DNA of 64,000 nucleotides from Clostridia bacterium (GCA_017480115.1 JAFVBH010000067.1:1-64000), one strand, 5' to 3'; positions 46,001 to 55,694 are shown, counted from the stretch's first letter. The notes: a model not told the origin generated them from the sequence alone. Translations and numbers: made by a program.

Positions 46001-46876
46001 TCAGCACTTCTTTTTATGCATACGGGGACTGTATCCGAACGTGCCTTTGAAAATTTCCGCAAAGTAGCTCGCGCCGGAAAAGCCGACCGCATACGCGACC
46101 TCCGTGACCGAAAGATCCGTGGATTCCAACAGATAAATACTTTTCTGCAACCTGAAATTCGTCAGATAATTCGCGGGGGTACAGCCAACGTATTGACGAA
46201 AAATGGAAATACAGGTATTTTTGCTTACATGGGCGGAAGCCGCGATCTCGGTCAAGGTGATCTTATCGCCGTAGTTTACGTCAATAAATTCCAGCATTGC
46301 TTTCATTTCAGAAAAATTCCGTTTGGGGGCTTCCCTGACGGGATTTTTCTTTCTGATGCCGCAAAGCGCCTCAAATATTGTAAAAAGTTTTGTTTGCGCT
46401 TTCAAAAGATAGTCGTTGTCGTCAGCTTCCTTCATCTGCACAATGGAAATAATGTTTGCCACCGCAGCGCTGTTCCGTTGTAAACGGGCGTAAGGCAGAT
46501 TCAGATCCCCCATCAGGGGCAGCACATACATGCGCTCCATAAAAGGATTGGTACAAAACAATGACGGATGGACGAGCAGACAGAGATATTCACATTCTTC
46601 CCGCGCTTCTGAAAAACCAAAGTGAATATGCCCGGAATTAACGAACAGCCCCGCCCCTTCCCGAATCGTGACCACCGCGCCGTCGATGCTGAACTGCATA
46701 TTGCCCGATAAGACGACTATAAATTCCCAGTCGCTGTGAAAATGCGCGTCATAGCGGTAATCCTCACTCAAGGACAAAGGGCTGTGCCGGACATAGATCG
46801 GGAAATCATCAAAATCATACTTCACATTTTCACTGGAATCCGCATTCAGGTTCGGGTGATGAAATTGACCGTTCAT
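46001..46876 (-). CDS. AraC-family transcriptional regulator
   Basis: 291 residues: an N-terminal cupin ligand-binding domain (HFHSDWEFIVVLSGNMQFSIDG, about 35-110) and a C-terminal double HTH (LTEIAASAHVSKNTCISIFRQYVGCTPANYL and DLSVTEVAYAVGFSGASYFAEIFKGTFGYSPRMH, about 195-290). It is divergent from the acetyltransferase-glucosidase-MATE unit across 117 bases and is the likely carbohydrate-responsive regulator of that unit. Confidence 0.92.
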   Translation of the reverse strand: MNGQFHHPNLNADSSENVKYDFDDFPIYVRHSPLSLSEDYRYDAHFHSDWEFIVVLSGNMQFSIDGAVVTIREGAGLFVNSGHIHFGFSEAREECEYLCLLVHPSLFCTNPFMERMYVLPLMGDLNLPYARLQRNSAAVANIISIVQMKEADDNDYLLKAQTKLFTIFEALCGIRKKNPVREAPKRNFSEMKAMLEFIDVNYGDKITLTEIAASAHVSKNTCISIFRQYVGCTPANYLTNFRLQKSIYLLESTDLSVTEVAYAVGFSGASYFAEIFKGTFGYSPRMHKKKC

Positions 46877-46993
46877 TGTGAGATTGTTATACCTTTCTGG
46901 GATAAATTGATAGGAATGAATTAAAACACTGTGCTATTATTATATTGCAAGAAACAGTACAAGTCAACACGGAGATGAAAGGCGGACAACAGT

Positions 46994-47611
46994 ATGATGT
47001 CAAAAAAAGAAGCGGAACAGAGGAAAAAAGAAGGCAAGCTGTGGCTGGATTCCTCCTTAGGGTTTGTGCAGGCACAGACGGTCAAATTTTTCGCGGGACG
47101 GCTCAACCGCACATGGCCCATCAACATTCCCGGCAGATTTTTGCTTGAAAAAATGATTTTCGGCGCATTCGGCAAATCGTGGCTGGAGCCGCCGGTCAAT
47201 ATCTGCGTCGGCAAAAACACGCATATCGGCGACGGCTGCTATATCAACTTTAACGCGTCCTTTGTGGACGATTACACCGTCACCATTGAGGATAACGTCT
47301 TGTTCGGACCAAACGTGACAATCATTACCACCGGTCACCCCGTGCACCCGGAAAACCGCAAAAACGGAGAAATGTACTGCGCGCCGGTCACAGTAAAAAG
47401 AGGCGCGTGGCTGTGCTCCAATGTGACCGTATTACCCGGCGTTACCATCGGAGAAAACGCGGTAATCGGCGCGGGCAGCGTGGTCACAAAAGATATTCCC
47501 GCAAATACGATCGCCATGGGCGTGCCCTGCAAAGTCGTACGGGAAATCGACGACAACGACAAGATCTACTACTACAAAGACCGGCATATCGACTTCGGCA
47601 AAATTGATTGA
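46994..47611 (+). CDS. Maltose/galactoside O-acetyltransferase-like protein
   Basis: 205 residues of left-handed beta-helix hexapeptide repeats (THIGDGCYINFNASFVDD, IGENAVIGAGSVVTKDIPAN) with the catalytic His in IITTGHPVHPE. It transfers acetyl from CoA to a sugar hydroxyl. Here it stands before a glycoside hydrolase gene with 9 bases between, so it may detoxify non-metabolised sugars. A C-terminal extension with YYYKDRHIDFGKID is somewhat longer than Maa/LacA. Confidence 0.9.
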   Translation: MMSKKEAEQRKKEGKLWLDSSLGFVQAQTVKFFAGRLNRTWPINIPGRFLLEKMIFGAFGKSWLEPPVNICVGKNTHIGDGCYINFNASFVDDYTVTIEDNVLFGPNVTIITTGHPVHPENRKNGEMYCAPVTVKRGAWLCSNVTVLPGVTIGENAVIGAGSVVTKDIPANTIAMGVPCKVVREIDDNDKIYYYKDRHIDFGKID

Positions 47612-47620
47612 GGTGATCAA

Positions 47621-50038
47621 ATGAAAGACCCGAAAGACATTCTCGCGCAGTTAACCTTGGAAGAAAAAGCGGACCTCTGCGACGGTTCTGACTATTGGCA
47701 TTTACAGGGCATGGAAAAATACGGCGTCCCGACAATCACCATTTGCGACGGCCCCCACGGTCTGCGCAAAAAGGATTACGATAAAAAAGGCATCAGCCTT
47801 TCCGCCAGCATACCGGCAATCTGTTTCCCGTCCGCGGCAACCACCGCCTGTTCGTGGGATCCTGACCTGCTTTCCGAAATGGGCGAAGCGCTGGGCAGAA
47901 AATGTCAAAAAGAACAGGTCGGCATTCTTCTGGGTCCCGGCATCAACATGAAGCGTTCCCCTCTTTGCGGACGCAACTTTGAATACTTTTCGGAAGATCC
48001 CGTACTTGCAGGCGAGCTGGCGGCGGGACTGATCTGCGGCTTGCAATCCATGGGGGTGGGCGCGTCCCTCAAGCATTTCGCCGTTAACAATCAGGAAACG
48101 CGCCGTATGACCTGCGATTCCGTCGTGGACGAACGCACATTGCGGGAATTGTATCTGACCGGTTTTGAAATCGCAGTCAAAAAAAGCAAGCCTTGGACGG
48201 TGATGAATTCCTATAACAAGATCAACGGCGTTCACGGCTCGGAAAATCGGTATACACAGATCGATATTCTCCGCAAGGAATGGGGGTATGACGGCTGCGT
48301 AGTCAGCGACTGGGGCGCCGTCAATGACCGCGTAGAGGGAATCAGAACCGGCAATGACCTGGAGATGCCCTCGTCCTCCGGCGCAGGAAAGCAAAAAATC
48401 ATAGACGCAGTAAAAAGCGGCGACCTCGAAGCATCGGTGCTTGACGAACGCGTCTTGAACGTACTGACGCTGATCAAAAAAGCAGCGGACGGCACAAGAC
48501 AGAACGCATCATACGACGATCTTGACGACCAGCCCCTTGCAAGACGAATCGCGGCGCAATCCATGGTGCTGATGAAAAACGACGGCATCCTGCCGCTGAA
48601 AAAGTCAGGAAAGATCGCGGTAATCGGCGATATGGCAAAAAATCCCCGCTATCAGGGCGCGGGCTCGTCCCACATTACGCCTACAAAGCTGGAAAACGCG
48701 TATGACGAGCTGGCAGCGAAGGGTTATGCGCTTGCATACGCGCCGGGATATGCGCGCACAGAGAAAAACAAAAAGAAAAATGCCGAGCATCTGCGAAACG
48801 CTGTTGCGCTTGCAGGAACCTGCGATACCGTACTTTTATTTATCGGCTTGACCGAGGAACTGGAGGCAGAGGGCTATGACCGCCAAAGCATGGCGCTGCC
48901 GCAGTCGCACAACGCGCTGGTACGGGAAATTCTAAAGGTTAACAAAAACGTGGTCGTCGTGCTGTCCGGCGGTTCTCCGGCGGAGCTGCCGTGGGCGGCA
49001 AACGTGCGCGCAATCCTCAATTCCTATCTCGGCGGGCAGGCAGGCGGCGGCGCGGTCGCCGATCTTCTCAGCGGCGACAGGAACCCCTGCGGCAAGCTGG
49101 CGGAGACTTGGCCGCTGCATTATGGCAGCACACCCGCAAGGCTGTATTTTCCCTGCAATCCCGCCACCGTCGAATATCGCGAAAGCATCTATATCGGATA
49201 CAGATATTACGAAAAGTCAAAGAAAGAGGTGCGCTTTCCGTTCGGGCACGGCTTATCCTATACGACCTTCGCATATTCCGATTTGCAGCTGGATAAGACC
49301 GCAATGCAGGAAAACAACACGCTGAAGGCTTCCGTAAAAATAAAAAACACCGGCGCTATGCCCGGATATGAGATTACGCAGCTCTATGTTTCTGATCTGC
49401 AAAGCACGATCTTCCGTCCGGAAAAAGAGCTGAAAGCGTTCAAAAAAATCTATTTAGAACCGGGTGAAGAAAAACAAATCACGTTTGAATTATCCAAGAG
49501 AGCGTTTGCGTTTTATAATACGGCAGTCGGCGATTGGTGTGTGGAAAGCGGCAGTTTCCAAATTATGATCGGCGCGTCAAGCGCAGATATTCGCTTATCG
49601 GCGACGGTACATATAACCGCGGCAGAAGTGGCGATCCCCGATTATACCCAAACGGCGCCTGCCTACTATACCGGTAACGTGCAGAATGTCCCGGACGATC
49701 AGTTTGTTGCGCTTCTGGGCAAACCCTTACCGCAAAAGGTCAAAAGCCACGATCAGCCCATTGATCTGACAGATAATTTTGAAAACGCCAACTATACAAA
49801 ATGGGGCAAACGGATTTACAAAACGCTGAATGTTGTCGTCCCGGCCGGTATGGCAAGGGCGATTGCCCTGCAAACGCCGTTCCGCAACTTTATCAGCATG
49901 AGCGGCGGTGTGTTCCATGCGCAGATGGCAGACGGACTTTTAAAGGTTCTCAACGGCGAAAAGCGGGGGTTCCGGACGATCATAAAAGGCGTCCCGAAAC
50001 TGATTCGGGGTATTGGTCCGCTGTTTGATACGATATGA
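47621..50038 (+). CDS. Family GH3 beta-glucosidase-like glycoside hydrolase
   Basis: 805 residues without signal peptide, hence cytoplasmic. The TIM-barrel domain carries the substrate-binding CDGPHGLR, KHFAVNNQETRR and the nucleophile Asp in GCVVSDWGAVNDR; the alpha/beta sandwich has GLTEELEAEGYDRQSMALP; a fibronectin III-like tail follows (GYEITQLYVSD). After it there is an unusual C-terminal extension of about 120 residues. It probably hydrolyses beta-glucosides or related aryl glycosides. GAGGTGATC precedes the ATG. Confidence 0.92.
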   Translation: MKDPKDILAQLTLEEKADLCDGSDYWHLQGMEKYGVPTITICDGPHGLRKKDYDKKGISLSASIPAICFPSAATTACSWDPDLLSEMGEALGRKCQKEQVGILLGPGINMKRSPLCGRNFEYFSEDPVLAGELAAGLICGLQSMGVGASLKHFAVNNQETRRMTCDSVVDERTLRELYLTGFEIAVKKSKPWTVMNSYNKINGVHGSENRYTQIDILRKEWGYDGCVVSDWGAVNDRVEGIRTGNDLEMPSSSGAGKQKIIDAVKSGDLEASVLDERVLNVLTLIKKAADGTRQNASYDDLDDQPLARRIAAQSMVLMKNDGILPLKKSGKIAVIGDMAKNPRYQGAGSSHITPTKLENAYDELAAKGYALAYAPGYARTEKNKKKNAEHLRNAVALAGTCDTVLLFIGLTEELEAEGYDRQSMALPQSHNALVREILKVNKNVVVVLSGGSPAELPWAANVRAILNSYLGGQAGGGAVADLLSGDRNPCGKLAETWPLHYGSTPARLYFPCNPATVEYRESIYIGYRYYEKSKKEVRFPFGHGLSYTTFAYSDLQLDKTAMQENNTLKASVKIKNTGAMPGYEITQLYVSDLQSTIFRPEKELKAFKKIYLEPGEEKQITFELSKRAFAFYNTAVGDWCVESGSFQIMIGASSADIRLSATVHITAAEVAIPDYTQTAPAYYTGNVQNVPDDQFVALLGKPLPQKVKSHDQPIDLTDNFENANYTKWGKRIYKTLNVVVPAGMARAIALQTPFRNFISMSGGVFHAQMADGLLKVLNGEKRGFRTIIKGVPKLIRGIGPLFDTI

Positions 50039-51387
50039 AACTCTTTCAGGACAAGGAGTTTAACCGGCAGATACTGTCGCTGGTGCTGCCGATTTCCATA
50101 CAGCAGCTTATGCTGAATCTTGTGGGTGTGTCCGACACGGTCATGCTGGGACGCGTGGGACAAAACGCGCTGTCTGCCGCATCACTGGCCGGATACGTAC
50201 AGTTCGTATTCAGCCTTATTCTGACTGCCGTATCGATCGGCGCCGGCATGTTTGCCGCCCAGTATTGGGGCAAGGGCGATACGATGAACGCGGAAAAAAT
50301 CCTTGCGCTCGCGCTGCGGATCGCCGTGCCGGTCGGGCTGGAGTTTACCGTCCTTACTGCGGTCATACCCACGCCATTGATGCGCCTTTTTACCGGTGAC
50401 GAGACGCTCATCAGGCTGGGCGCGGCTTATCTTCGCGCTGTCAGTCCGTCCTATGTACTATGCGGCATATCCCAAATTTTTCTTTGCCTGATGAAAAACT
50501 GCGGTATGGCAAAAAAAAGCATGCGGATCAGCGCATACAGCGTGGCAAGCAATATCATGCTGAACGCGGCGCTGATTTTCGGACTGTGCGGTTGTCCGCG
50601 ATTGGAAATCCGCGGCGCTGCCCTTGCCACAGTGGCGGCAAGATTACTCGAATGCGTCTGCGCGGTCATCGGCTTGCGCTGCACCGGGGTGCTCCGGCTC
50701 CGCAGGGAATATTTGCGCGAGGGAATGCAAACACCGCATGGGGATTTTTGGAAATATACGTTACCCGTACTTGCAAACGAACTGGTGTGGGGGTTGGGCT
50801 TTACCATGTCGACAGTGATCATGGGGCATTTGGGGAGCGATGCCGCCGCAGCCAACGCGATCGCAAACACGGCAAAGAATCTTGCGGTCTGCGTCTGCGC
50901 GGGCACTGCTGCCGGCGGCGGGATTCTCGTCGGCAACACCCTCGGCGCGGGCGCGCTTGATAAAGCAAAGGCCTATGGCGGCAAGCTCTGCCGGTTGTCG
51001 ATTCTCGGCGGTATCGTCGCAGGCGCGTTGATCCTTATAAGCGCGCCTGTAATCGTTCGCCATGTCGATCTGACCGCGCAGGCAAAGAACTATTTGCGGG
51101 GAATGCTGCTGATCAGCGCCTGCTATATGATCGGGAAATCCTTCAACAGCGCTACAGTCGCGGGGATCTTCTGCGCGGGCGGCGACGCGCGCTTCGGACT
51201 TATCTGCGATACCGTTGTCATGTGGGGGATCATCGTGCCCCTGGGCCTGCTCGCCGCCTTTGTGCTGAGACAATCTGTTCCATGGGTCTATTTTATCCTT
51301 AGTCTGGACGAATTTCTGAAGCTTCCCGCCGTCCGGCGGCATTACGAAAAATATAAATGGCTCAGGAATCTGACACAACAAGCATAA
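50035..51387 (+). CDS. MATE-family efflux transporter
   Basis: 450 residues, about twelve helices in two halves (FNRQILSLVLPISIQQLMLNLVGVSDTVMLGRVG at the start). It overlaps the glucosidase stop by four bases, so it is translationally coupled and probably exports an aglycone or glycoside product released in the same pathway; this is inferred from context. Confidence 0.92.
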   Translation: MKLFQDKEFNRQILSLVLPISIQQLMLNLVGVSDTVMLGRVGQNALSAASLAGYVQFVFSLILTAVSIGAGMFAAQYWGKGDTMNAEKILALALRIAVPVGLEFTVLTAVIPTPLMRLFTGDETLIRLGAAYLRAVSPSYVLCGISQIFLCLMKNCGMAKKSMRISAYSVASNIMLNAALIFGLCGCPRLEIRGAALATVAARLLECVCAVIGLRCTGVLRLRREYLREGMQTPHGDFWKYTLPVLANELVWGLGFTMSTVIMGHLGSDAAAANAIANTAKNLAVCVCAGTAAGGGILVGNTLGAGALDKAKAYGGKLCRLSILGGIVAGALILISAPVIVRHVDLTAQAKNYLRGMLLISACYMIGKSFNSATVAGIFCAGGDARFGLICDTVVMWGIIVPLGLLAAFVLRQSVPWVYFILSLDEFLKLPAVRRHYEKYKWLRNLTQQA

Positions 51388-51605
51388 AATCATCAAAAGC
51401 GGGGGGAATATCGATTGGTATTTCCGCGTCAAAGGTGTTTTAAGCTGATGCGCGTGCTGTTTTCGGGCGCAATGTGATCAAAGACGCGCTTCGTTACCTG
51501 CGCATCTCGATGACCGATCGCATGCCCTGCACAGGGCTTTTATTTGCTTTTACGTCCTGCAAAAGGCCTGTCGCGCAGGACCGGCGATCTCGCATTCGTA
51601 TCGCA

Positions 51606-52520
51606 TCAGACCGGATTCACATGCACCATAATATGTTTGACCGTCTGAAAGCTTGATTCTACGACGTCGTGCACCTGTTGCGCAATGGCGTGCGCCTGCG
51701 AAAGCGGCAGATTTCCGTCGGCGCGAATTTCAATATCCACATAAATTTTATTTCCAAATACACGGGTTTGGATCAGATCCACACCCAACACACCGTCCTG
51801 CACGGCAACGCATTGTAAAATTGCCTGTTCTGTTTCCCTGCTGCAGGCATGATCCACCATTTTGTCCACGGCATCTTTGAAAATATCGTAAGCCGCCTTT
51901 ACAATGAACACGCAAATAACAAGGCTTGCGACAGCATCCAACACCGGAACGCCCAACCTTGCGCCTACGATTCCGATCAACGCGCCGACAGAGGACAATG
52001 CGTCGCTGCGATGGTGCCATGCGTCCGCCATCAGCGCGCCGGAATTTAACCGCTTTGCATAAGATCTGGCGTACCAGTACATCGCCTCCTTAACGGCAAT
52101 GGATACGACAGCCGCCGCCAGCGCCAAGATGCCGGGCGCGGCAATCGCCTGTTTGTCCGTGCCGGTGAGCTTTGCAATAGCGGCTTGACCGATAAACAAG
52201 CCGCTGACCAGCAAAATAACAGCCAACACGATAGCGGCGACGGATTCAAACCGTTCATGTCCGTAAGGGTGCTCCCGGTCAGATGCTTTTGCAGAAATTT
52301 TTACCCCGATAATCACAATGATACTGCTGAACACATCGGACGCAGAATGGACTGCGTCACTGACCATTGCGCCGGAGTGTGCAAACAGCCCCGCCAGCAG
52401 TTTCAGCGAAAATAAGAGCGTGTTACCGATAATACTGACCGCCGAAACTTTGACGGCGGTTCTTTTATATGCTTCCTGCGGGATTGTTGTTTTCGCAGGA
52501 TTTCCGCGCGCTTTATTCAT
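51606..52520 (-). CDS. Cation diffusion facilitator (CzcD-like metal exporter)
   Basis: 304 residues: six helices with the zinc-site motifs HSGAMVSDAVHSASD (helix II) and ADAWHHRSDALSS (helix V), then a cytoplasmic ferredoxin-like domain ending KHIMVHVNPV. It exports divalent cations by proton exchange. A NiCo-like riboswitch lies upstream, so nickel/cobalt are the expected substrates. GGAGGGG precedes the ATG at 52520. Confidence 0.92.
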   Translation of the reverse strand: MNKARGNPAKTTIPQEAYKRTAVKVSAVSIIGNTLLFSLKLLAGLFAHSGAMVSDAVHSASDVFSSIIVIIGVKISAKASDREHPYGHERFESVAAIVLAVILLVSGLFIGQAAIAKLTGTDKQAIAAPGILALAAAVVSIAVKEAMYWYARSYAKRLNSGALMADAWHHRSDALSSVGALIGIVGARLGVPVLDAVASLVICVFIVKAAYDIFKDAVDKMVDHACSRETEQAILQCVAVQDGVLGVDLIQTRVFGNKIYVDIEIRADGNLPLSQAHAIAQQVHDVVESSFQTVKHIMVHVNPV

Positions 52521-52586
52521 ATCGACCCCTCCGCATGTATTCTATATCATATCTATGCATCTGCGCCCACGCTGTTTCCCGAAAAA

Positions 52587-52655
52587 TGAGAAGAACGCCT
52601 ACGGAGTATCAATCCCCCGTGTCTCCCCGACCGGTCGGTTCGGCGCTTCTTGTTA
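52587..52655. repeat. Dispersed GC-rich structured element, copy 2
   Basis: Between the riboswitch and the CDF gene. It shares GCCTACGG, GTATCA, GTCTCCC and CGGTCGGTTCGGCG with 20129-20196. On the minus strand its ends pair (AAGAAGCGCC / GGCGTTCTT) and a T-run follows, so this copy could also act as a terminator. Confidence 0.7.
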
Positions 52656-52657
52656 TA

Positions 52658-52685
52658 AGCAAAACTGCTCACAACGCGAGCAGTT
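52658..52685 (-). terminator. Intrinsic terminator in the CDF leader (riboswitch expression platform)
   Basis: AACTGCTC-N7-GAGCAGTTTTG on the minus strand, about 40 bases after the riboswitch core. Confidence 0.7.
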
Positions 52686-52704
52686 ACCTATATAATAAAA
52701 AACA

Positions 52705-52797
52705 CGGAGCAGCAAATACAATTACTGTCCCGTGGATATTCCACTGTTACCTGTGTAACCCGGCTCCGCGCGCTGCGCCGGCCTGTTCAGCTGATAT
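52705..52797 (-). promoter_or_regulatory. NiCo (czcD) riboswitch
   Basis: On the minus strand the conserved blocks ACAGG (52786-52782), GGAGCCGGG (52767-52759) and GGGACAG (52731-52725) appear in the order of the Ni/Co-sensing czcD motif, separated by paired GC segments (GGCGC/GCGCG) and a GTGGA/TCCAC hairpin. It sits in front of a CDF exporter, its known context. Recognition is from memory of the consensus. Confidence 0.75.
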
Positions 52798-52818
52798 TTT
52801 TCTTATAATGACGATTTG

Positions 52819-52847
52819 ATTGTATCATTTTTTTTCGGAATTGTCAA
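52819..52847 (-). promoter_or_regulatory. Promoter of the riboswitch-CDF transcript
   Basis: TTGACA (52847-52842), exact 17-bp spacer, TACAAT (52824-52819) on the minus strand. Confidence 0.85.
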
Positions 52848-52859
52848 TGCCATTTTTTC

Positions 52860-53124
52860 GTTTCGCCGCAGCGACGTCTGCAACCGCGCATATATTCATT
52901 TCAAACCATCATTTCAATACTGAAGCTCCGCCATATCCTGCCATATGCGATGTATGCGTTGCACTGTGCAATCATCTTCCCCCCCTCCGCGCCCAACCCT
53001 GAGAATTATCGTTGGCGGTATCACCGATGATAAGATTGCAAAAGCGTGGAATGCAGGCGCAAAGCTGATAAAAATCAGTATAATCATACGGCGCAGCGTT
53101 TAAATGAAACTCTGCCGCTGTTTT
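52860..53124. other. Intergenic region with a possible aldolase-like remnant
   Basis: A short plus-strand frame at about 53001-53104 translates to LRIIVGGITDDKIAKAWNAG, which resembles the C-terminal part of KDPG-type aldolases, followed by an unrelated tail. It has no start and no partner sequence. The rest of the gap shows no gene. Confidence 0.3.
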
Positions 53125-54141
53125 TTACCGATTCTGCGCGCAAAAGACACAGGCATGTCCCGGGGTGCGATAGCACATATTGCAAGATACGCATGTGGCG
53201 GGCGATGTATCCCCGCTTTGCCAGCGATTCGGGAGATCGGGTTCCCGAATCAGCGGGCGGGACAGGGAGAGAAATTCAATATTGCCTGCATTCAGCACCC
53301 GGTTCATATTCTCTATGCTTCTGTGCCCACCGACGAGAATGACGGGGATTGACAACTCCGCAGCAAGCCGCAGGGCAAAATCTTGGAAATAGGCTTCGTT
53401 CTTCCCTGCTCTGATCCCGGACACCGACGTACCGTTGCCGCTGACTTCGATCGAATCCATGCCGTTACCGGCACAAAGCTTACAGATACGCAAACTCTCC
53501 TGCTCCGTCAGCCCGCCGCTCATAAAATCATTACAATTGATCTTCATGGAGACATGCAGATCCGGGTGCCGGCGCTTAACCTCCCGTAAGCTCTCAAGAA
53601 CGAGCGTTGCCCTGTTGGCGGGACTGCCGCCGTAAGCGTCCGTTCTGCGATTGTAGGCGGGGCTGATAAACCGGCTGAGGAAAAAGCCGTGGGCAGCGTG
53701 GAGCTGTATGCCGTCGTAGCCTGCCATGACAGCGCGATCGGCGGCGGCGACAAATACATTCTTGACGGAATCGATATCCTCCGCTGTCATATCGTCCACG
53801 TCCATATTGCGATATGCGCCGTTGTATTCCCCCAAGGCGAGCTGCGCGATGATCGGACAAGCGTACTTGTGAACGCTATCCGTCAGGCGCTTGTGCGCTT
53901 CGATCAGAGCGTCGTTGGCAAGCCGCGCCATACCGCCGAAATAGTGATCGTTATCTGCTACGGAAGTAAAACCGCTGATGATCGCGCCCACGCCGCCTTT
54001 CGCAAGCTTCTCGTAGGTGGAAAATAATGTATCTTGCATGTTACCGTTTTGATCTGCAAGCGCTTCCCATGTCGCAGAGCGGATCAACCGATTTTTCAAG
54101 TTCAAATTGCCGAGGGCGGATTTATCAAATATCGTCTTCAT
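53125..54141 (-). CDS. NADH:flavin oxidoreductase (old yellow enzyme family)
   Basis: 338 residues, an FMN-binding TIM barrel: NLKNRLIRSATWEALADQNG at the start, GYDGIQLHAAHGFFLSRFISPAYNRRTDAYGG (the active-site His-Ala-Ala-His and Tyr) and PVILVGGHRSIENM. The end carries a Cys-rich tail CVSCNMC..CVFC that could bind an iron-sulfur cluster, unlike simple OYEs. It would reduce activated alkenes or nitro groups. GGAGG lies before the ATG. Confidence 0.9.
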   Translation of the reverse strand: MKTIFDKSALGNLNLKNRLIRSATWEALADQNGNMQDTLFSTYEKLAKGGVGAIISGFTSVADNDHYFGGMARLANDALIEAHKRLTDSVHKYACPIIAQLALGEYNGAYRNMDVDDMTAEDIDSVKNVFVAAADRAVMAGYDGIQLHAAHGFFLSRFISPAYNRRTDAYGGSPANRATLVLESLREVKRRHPDLHVSMKINCNDFMSGGLTEQESLRICKLCAGNGMDSIEVSGNGTSVSGIRAGKNEAYFQDFALRLAAELSIPVILVGGHRSIENMNRVLNAGNIEFLSLSRPLIREPDLPNRWQSGDTSPATCVSCNMCYRTPGHACVFCAQNR

Positions 54142-54297
54142 TGTTAGTTCCTCCTGATAAACGCGGCATAGCGCAGATTATGATGTCGTTCAAATTTATA
54201 TATACGTTTTCAGGCGGGATCAGCGAGATCGCTTGCCCCATTCTTACTCTCAACGCCGTTTCCTGTTCCCGGCGGACAGGAACGCTGGCTCTTGAAA

Positions 54298-55167
54298 CTA
54301 CGAACGGCATTCTGTTTTCCTCCATTCTTGTACAAGCCCTAGGAGTGCGCTCGCAGCCTCCTGATGTTTTTGCTGATAGGTATGCCCCGTTTTTTCTATA
54401 AAGATCAGCTTGTTCTGCCCCGCAGTGGGCATATGGTCGTTAATGTTCGTCAAAAACCCAAAGGGATCGCCGCCCGCGAAGTTATCATAGGTGCCGATCA
54501 ACAGCGCGCCGGTGTGTGTGACCCCGGATACCACAGAGAAATCCGCGTCACGTTCAGTGTGGACGTTATCAAGGTACCCTGAGAACAGCCAGTCGTAGGC
54601 GGTGTAAGCGATGCACTCCACCCAGCCCATAAAGGGAAACGGCAGCATTTCGTTCCCTCTGCCGCTGTTCACCATTTGCAAAATAATCGCCTTTTCCCGT
54701 TGCGTTACGCCGCTCATCATGTGGCTGAGATTGGCGGGACTTAAAAGGATAAAATGCTCCACGTTCGCGTCGTGATGCCGGGAGAGGTAATAGATCACCT
54801 TGTTCGCGCCAAGAGAATGTCCCGCAAGATAAATATGCTTGTATCCCGCGTTTTCACAGTAGATAAGATACGCCGCGATGTCCTCATCTGCATACAAGAA
54901 CCGCTCGTTCCATGATCCGATGGTCTCCCGCTTGCCTGTATTGACGTTCACAGTCGGAATCTGCCCGAACGCATCGTTGGTCTGCGCGTAAATGAAGTCG
55001 ATTCCGGCGGCGGTCAGGGTATCGCCAAAGTTATAATAAAACGGATTGGAATAGAAATTTCCGTGGATACCTGTGATGGCGATTACCACGGTATCGGCGT
55101 TTTTCGCGTCAAACAGAACACCGTTCAGCACGGTGCCTCTTTGCGTGGGCACATTCAGCTTTTTCAT
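54298..55167 (-). CDS. Alpha/beta hydrolase-fold protein (DUF1749-like)
   Basis: 289 residues. The nucleophile elbow GHSLGANKVIYYLSRH and HGNFYSNPFYYNFG are visible; the histidine is in EKTGHTYQQKH. The start at 55167 (MKKLNVPTQ) overlaps the previous stop by four bases. Probably an esterase or a serine hydrolase of unknown substrate, coupled with the DUF1934-like gene. Confidence 0.8.
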   Translation of the reverse strand: MKKLNVPTQRGTVLNGVLFDAKNADTVVIAITGIHGNFYSNPFYYNFGDTLTAAGIDFIYAQTNDAFGQIPTVNVNTGKRETIGSWNERFLYADEDIAAYLIYCENAGYKHIYLAGHSLGANKVIYYLSRHHDANVEHFILLSPANLSHMMSGVTQREKAIILQMVNSGRGNEMLPFPFMGWVECIAYTAYDWLFSGYLDNVHTERDADFSVVSGVTHTGALLIGTYDNFAGGDPFGFLTNINDHMPTAGQNKLIFIEKTGHTYQQKHQEAASALLGLVQEWRKTECRS

Positions 55168-55586
55168 GCCGCTTCCTCCCACATGACCGTAATGGTTTGT
55201 TCGCATCGTATTTCCTCTTCCCCGGAGCCGTCGTTCAAGCCGTATTTTACAAAAACACGCAGACCGTTTTCCATATCCTTCACGCGATACTCGTACGTAT
55301 GCAAAATAAACGCGCCCTTTACCGCAAACGCGTCATATTTTGTTACAGTGTCGCTTCCCGGGTCAAAATACATATCGTATTCAAAACCTCCCGCGCGGTG
55401 CAGCAGCATGGCTGCGGCATTCGCTTCGATTCCGTTTTTGGTTACGGTATTGCCCGTATAATCCGTATAGACGATATTGTGCGACGCGCCATTCATCGCA
55501 TATTCCCCACGATAGACGCTTTGCATTGAAACACCGTCAACGATGCTGCGCATCTTGATTGTCGCTTTTTTGATTTTTCCCAGCAT
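55164..55586 (-). CDS. DUF1934-like beta-barrel protein
   Basis: 140 residues with alternating beta-strand pattern and features of the YwiB/DUF1934 calycin-like family (RAGGFEYDMYFDPGSDTVTKYD, YEYRVKDMENGLRVFVKYGL, ending in EQTITVMWEEA). Function of the family is unknown. GGGGGGAG precedes the ATG. Divergently oriented to the HxlR gene across 108 bases. Confidence 0.65.
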   Translation of the reverse strand: MLGKIKKATIKMRSIVDGVSMQSVYRGEYAMNGASHNIVYTDYTGNTVTKNGIEANAAAMLLHRAGGFEYDMYFDPGSDTVTKYDAFAVKGAFILHTYEYRVKDMENGLRVFVKYGLNDGSGEEEIRCEQTITVMWEEAA

Positions 55587-55694
55587 ACTTTACAACTCCC
55601 CCCAAAAATAGTATAATATACGCAATCAAAAAACAAGTATGTAGATTTTTCTGTGCCGCTACAGAAAATATAGTAATGGAGTAATAGAACGAAT

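Noticed and set aside
51474-51656. A 60-codon ORF after the second MATE gene.
   Set aside because: No ribosome site and an overlap with the end of the CDF gene.
52820-53002. A 60-codon plus-strand ORF between the CDF and OYE genes.
   Set aside because: It starts inside the CDF promoter region and lacks a ribosome site and known motif.
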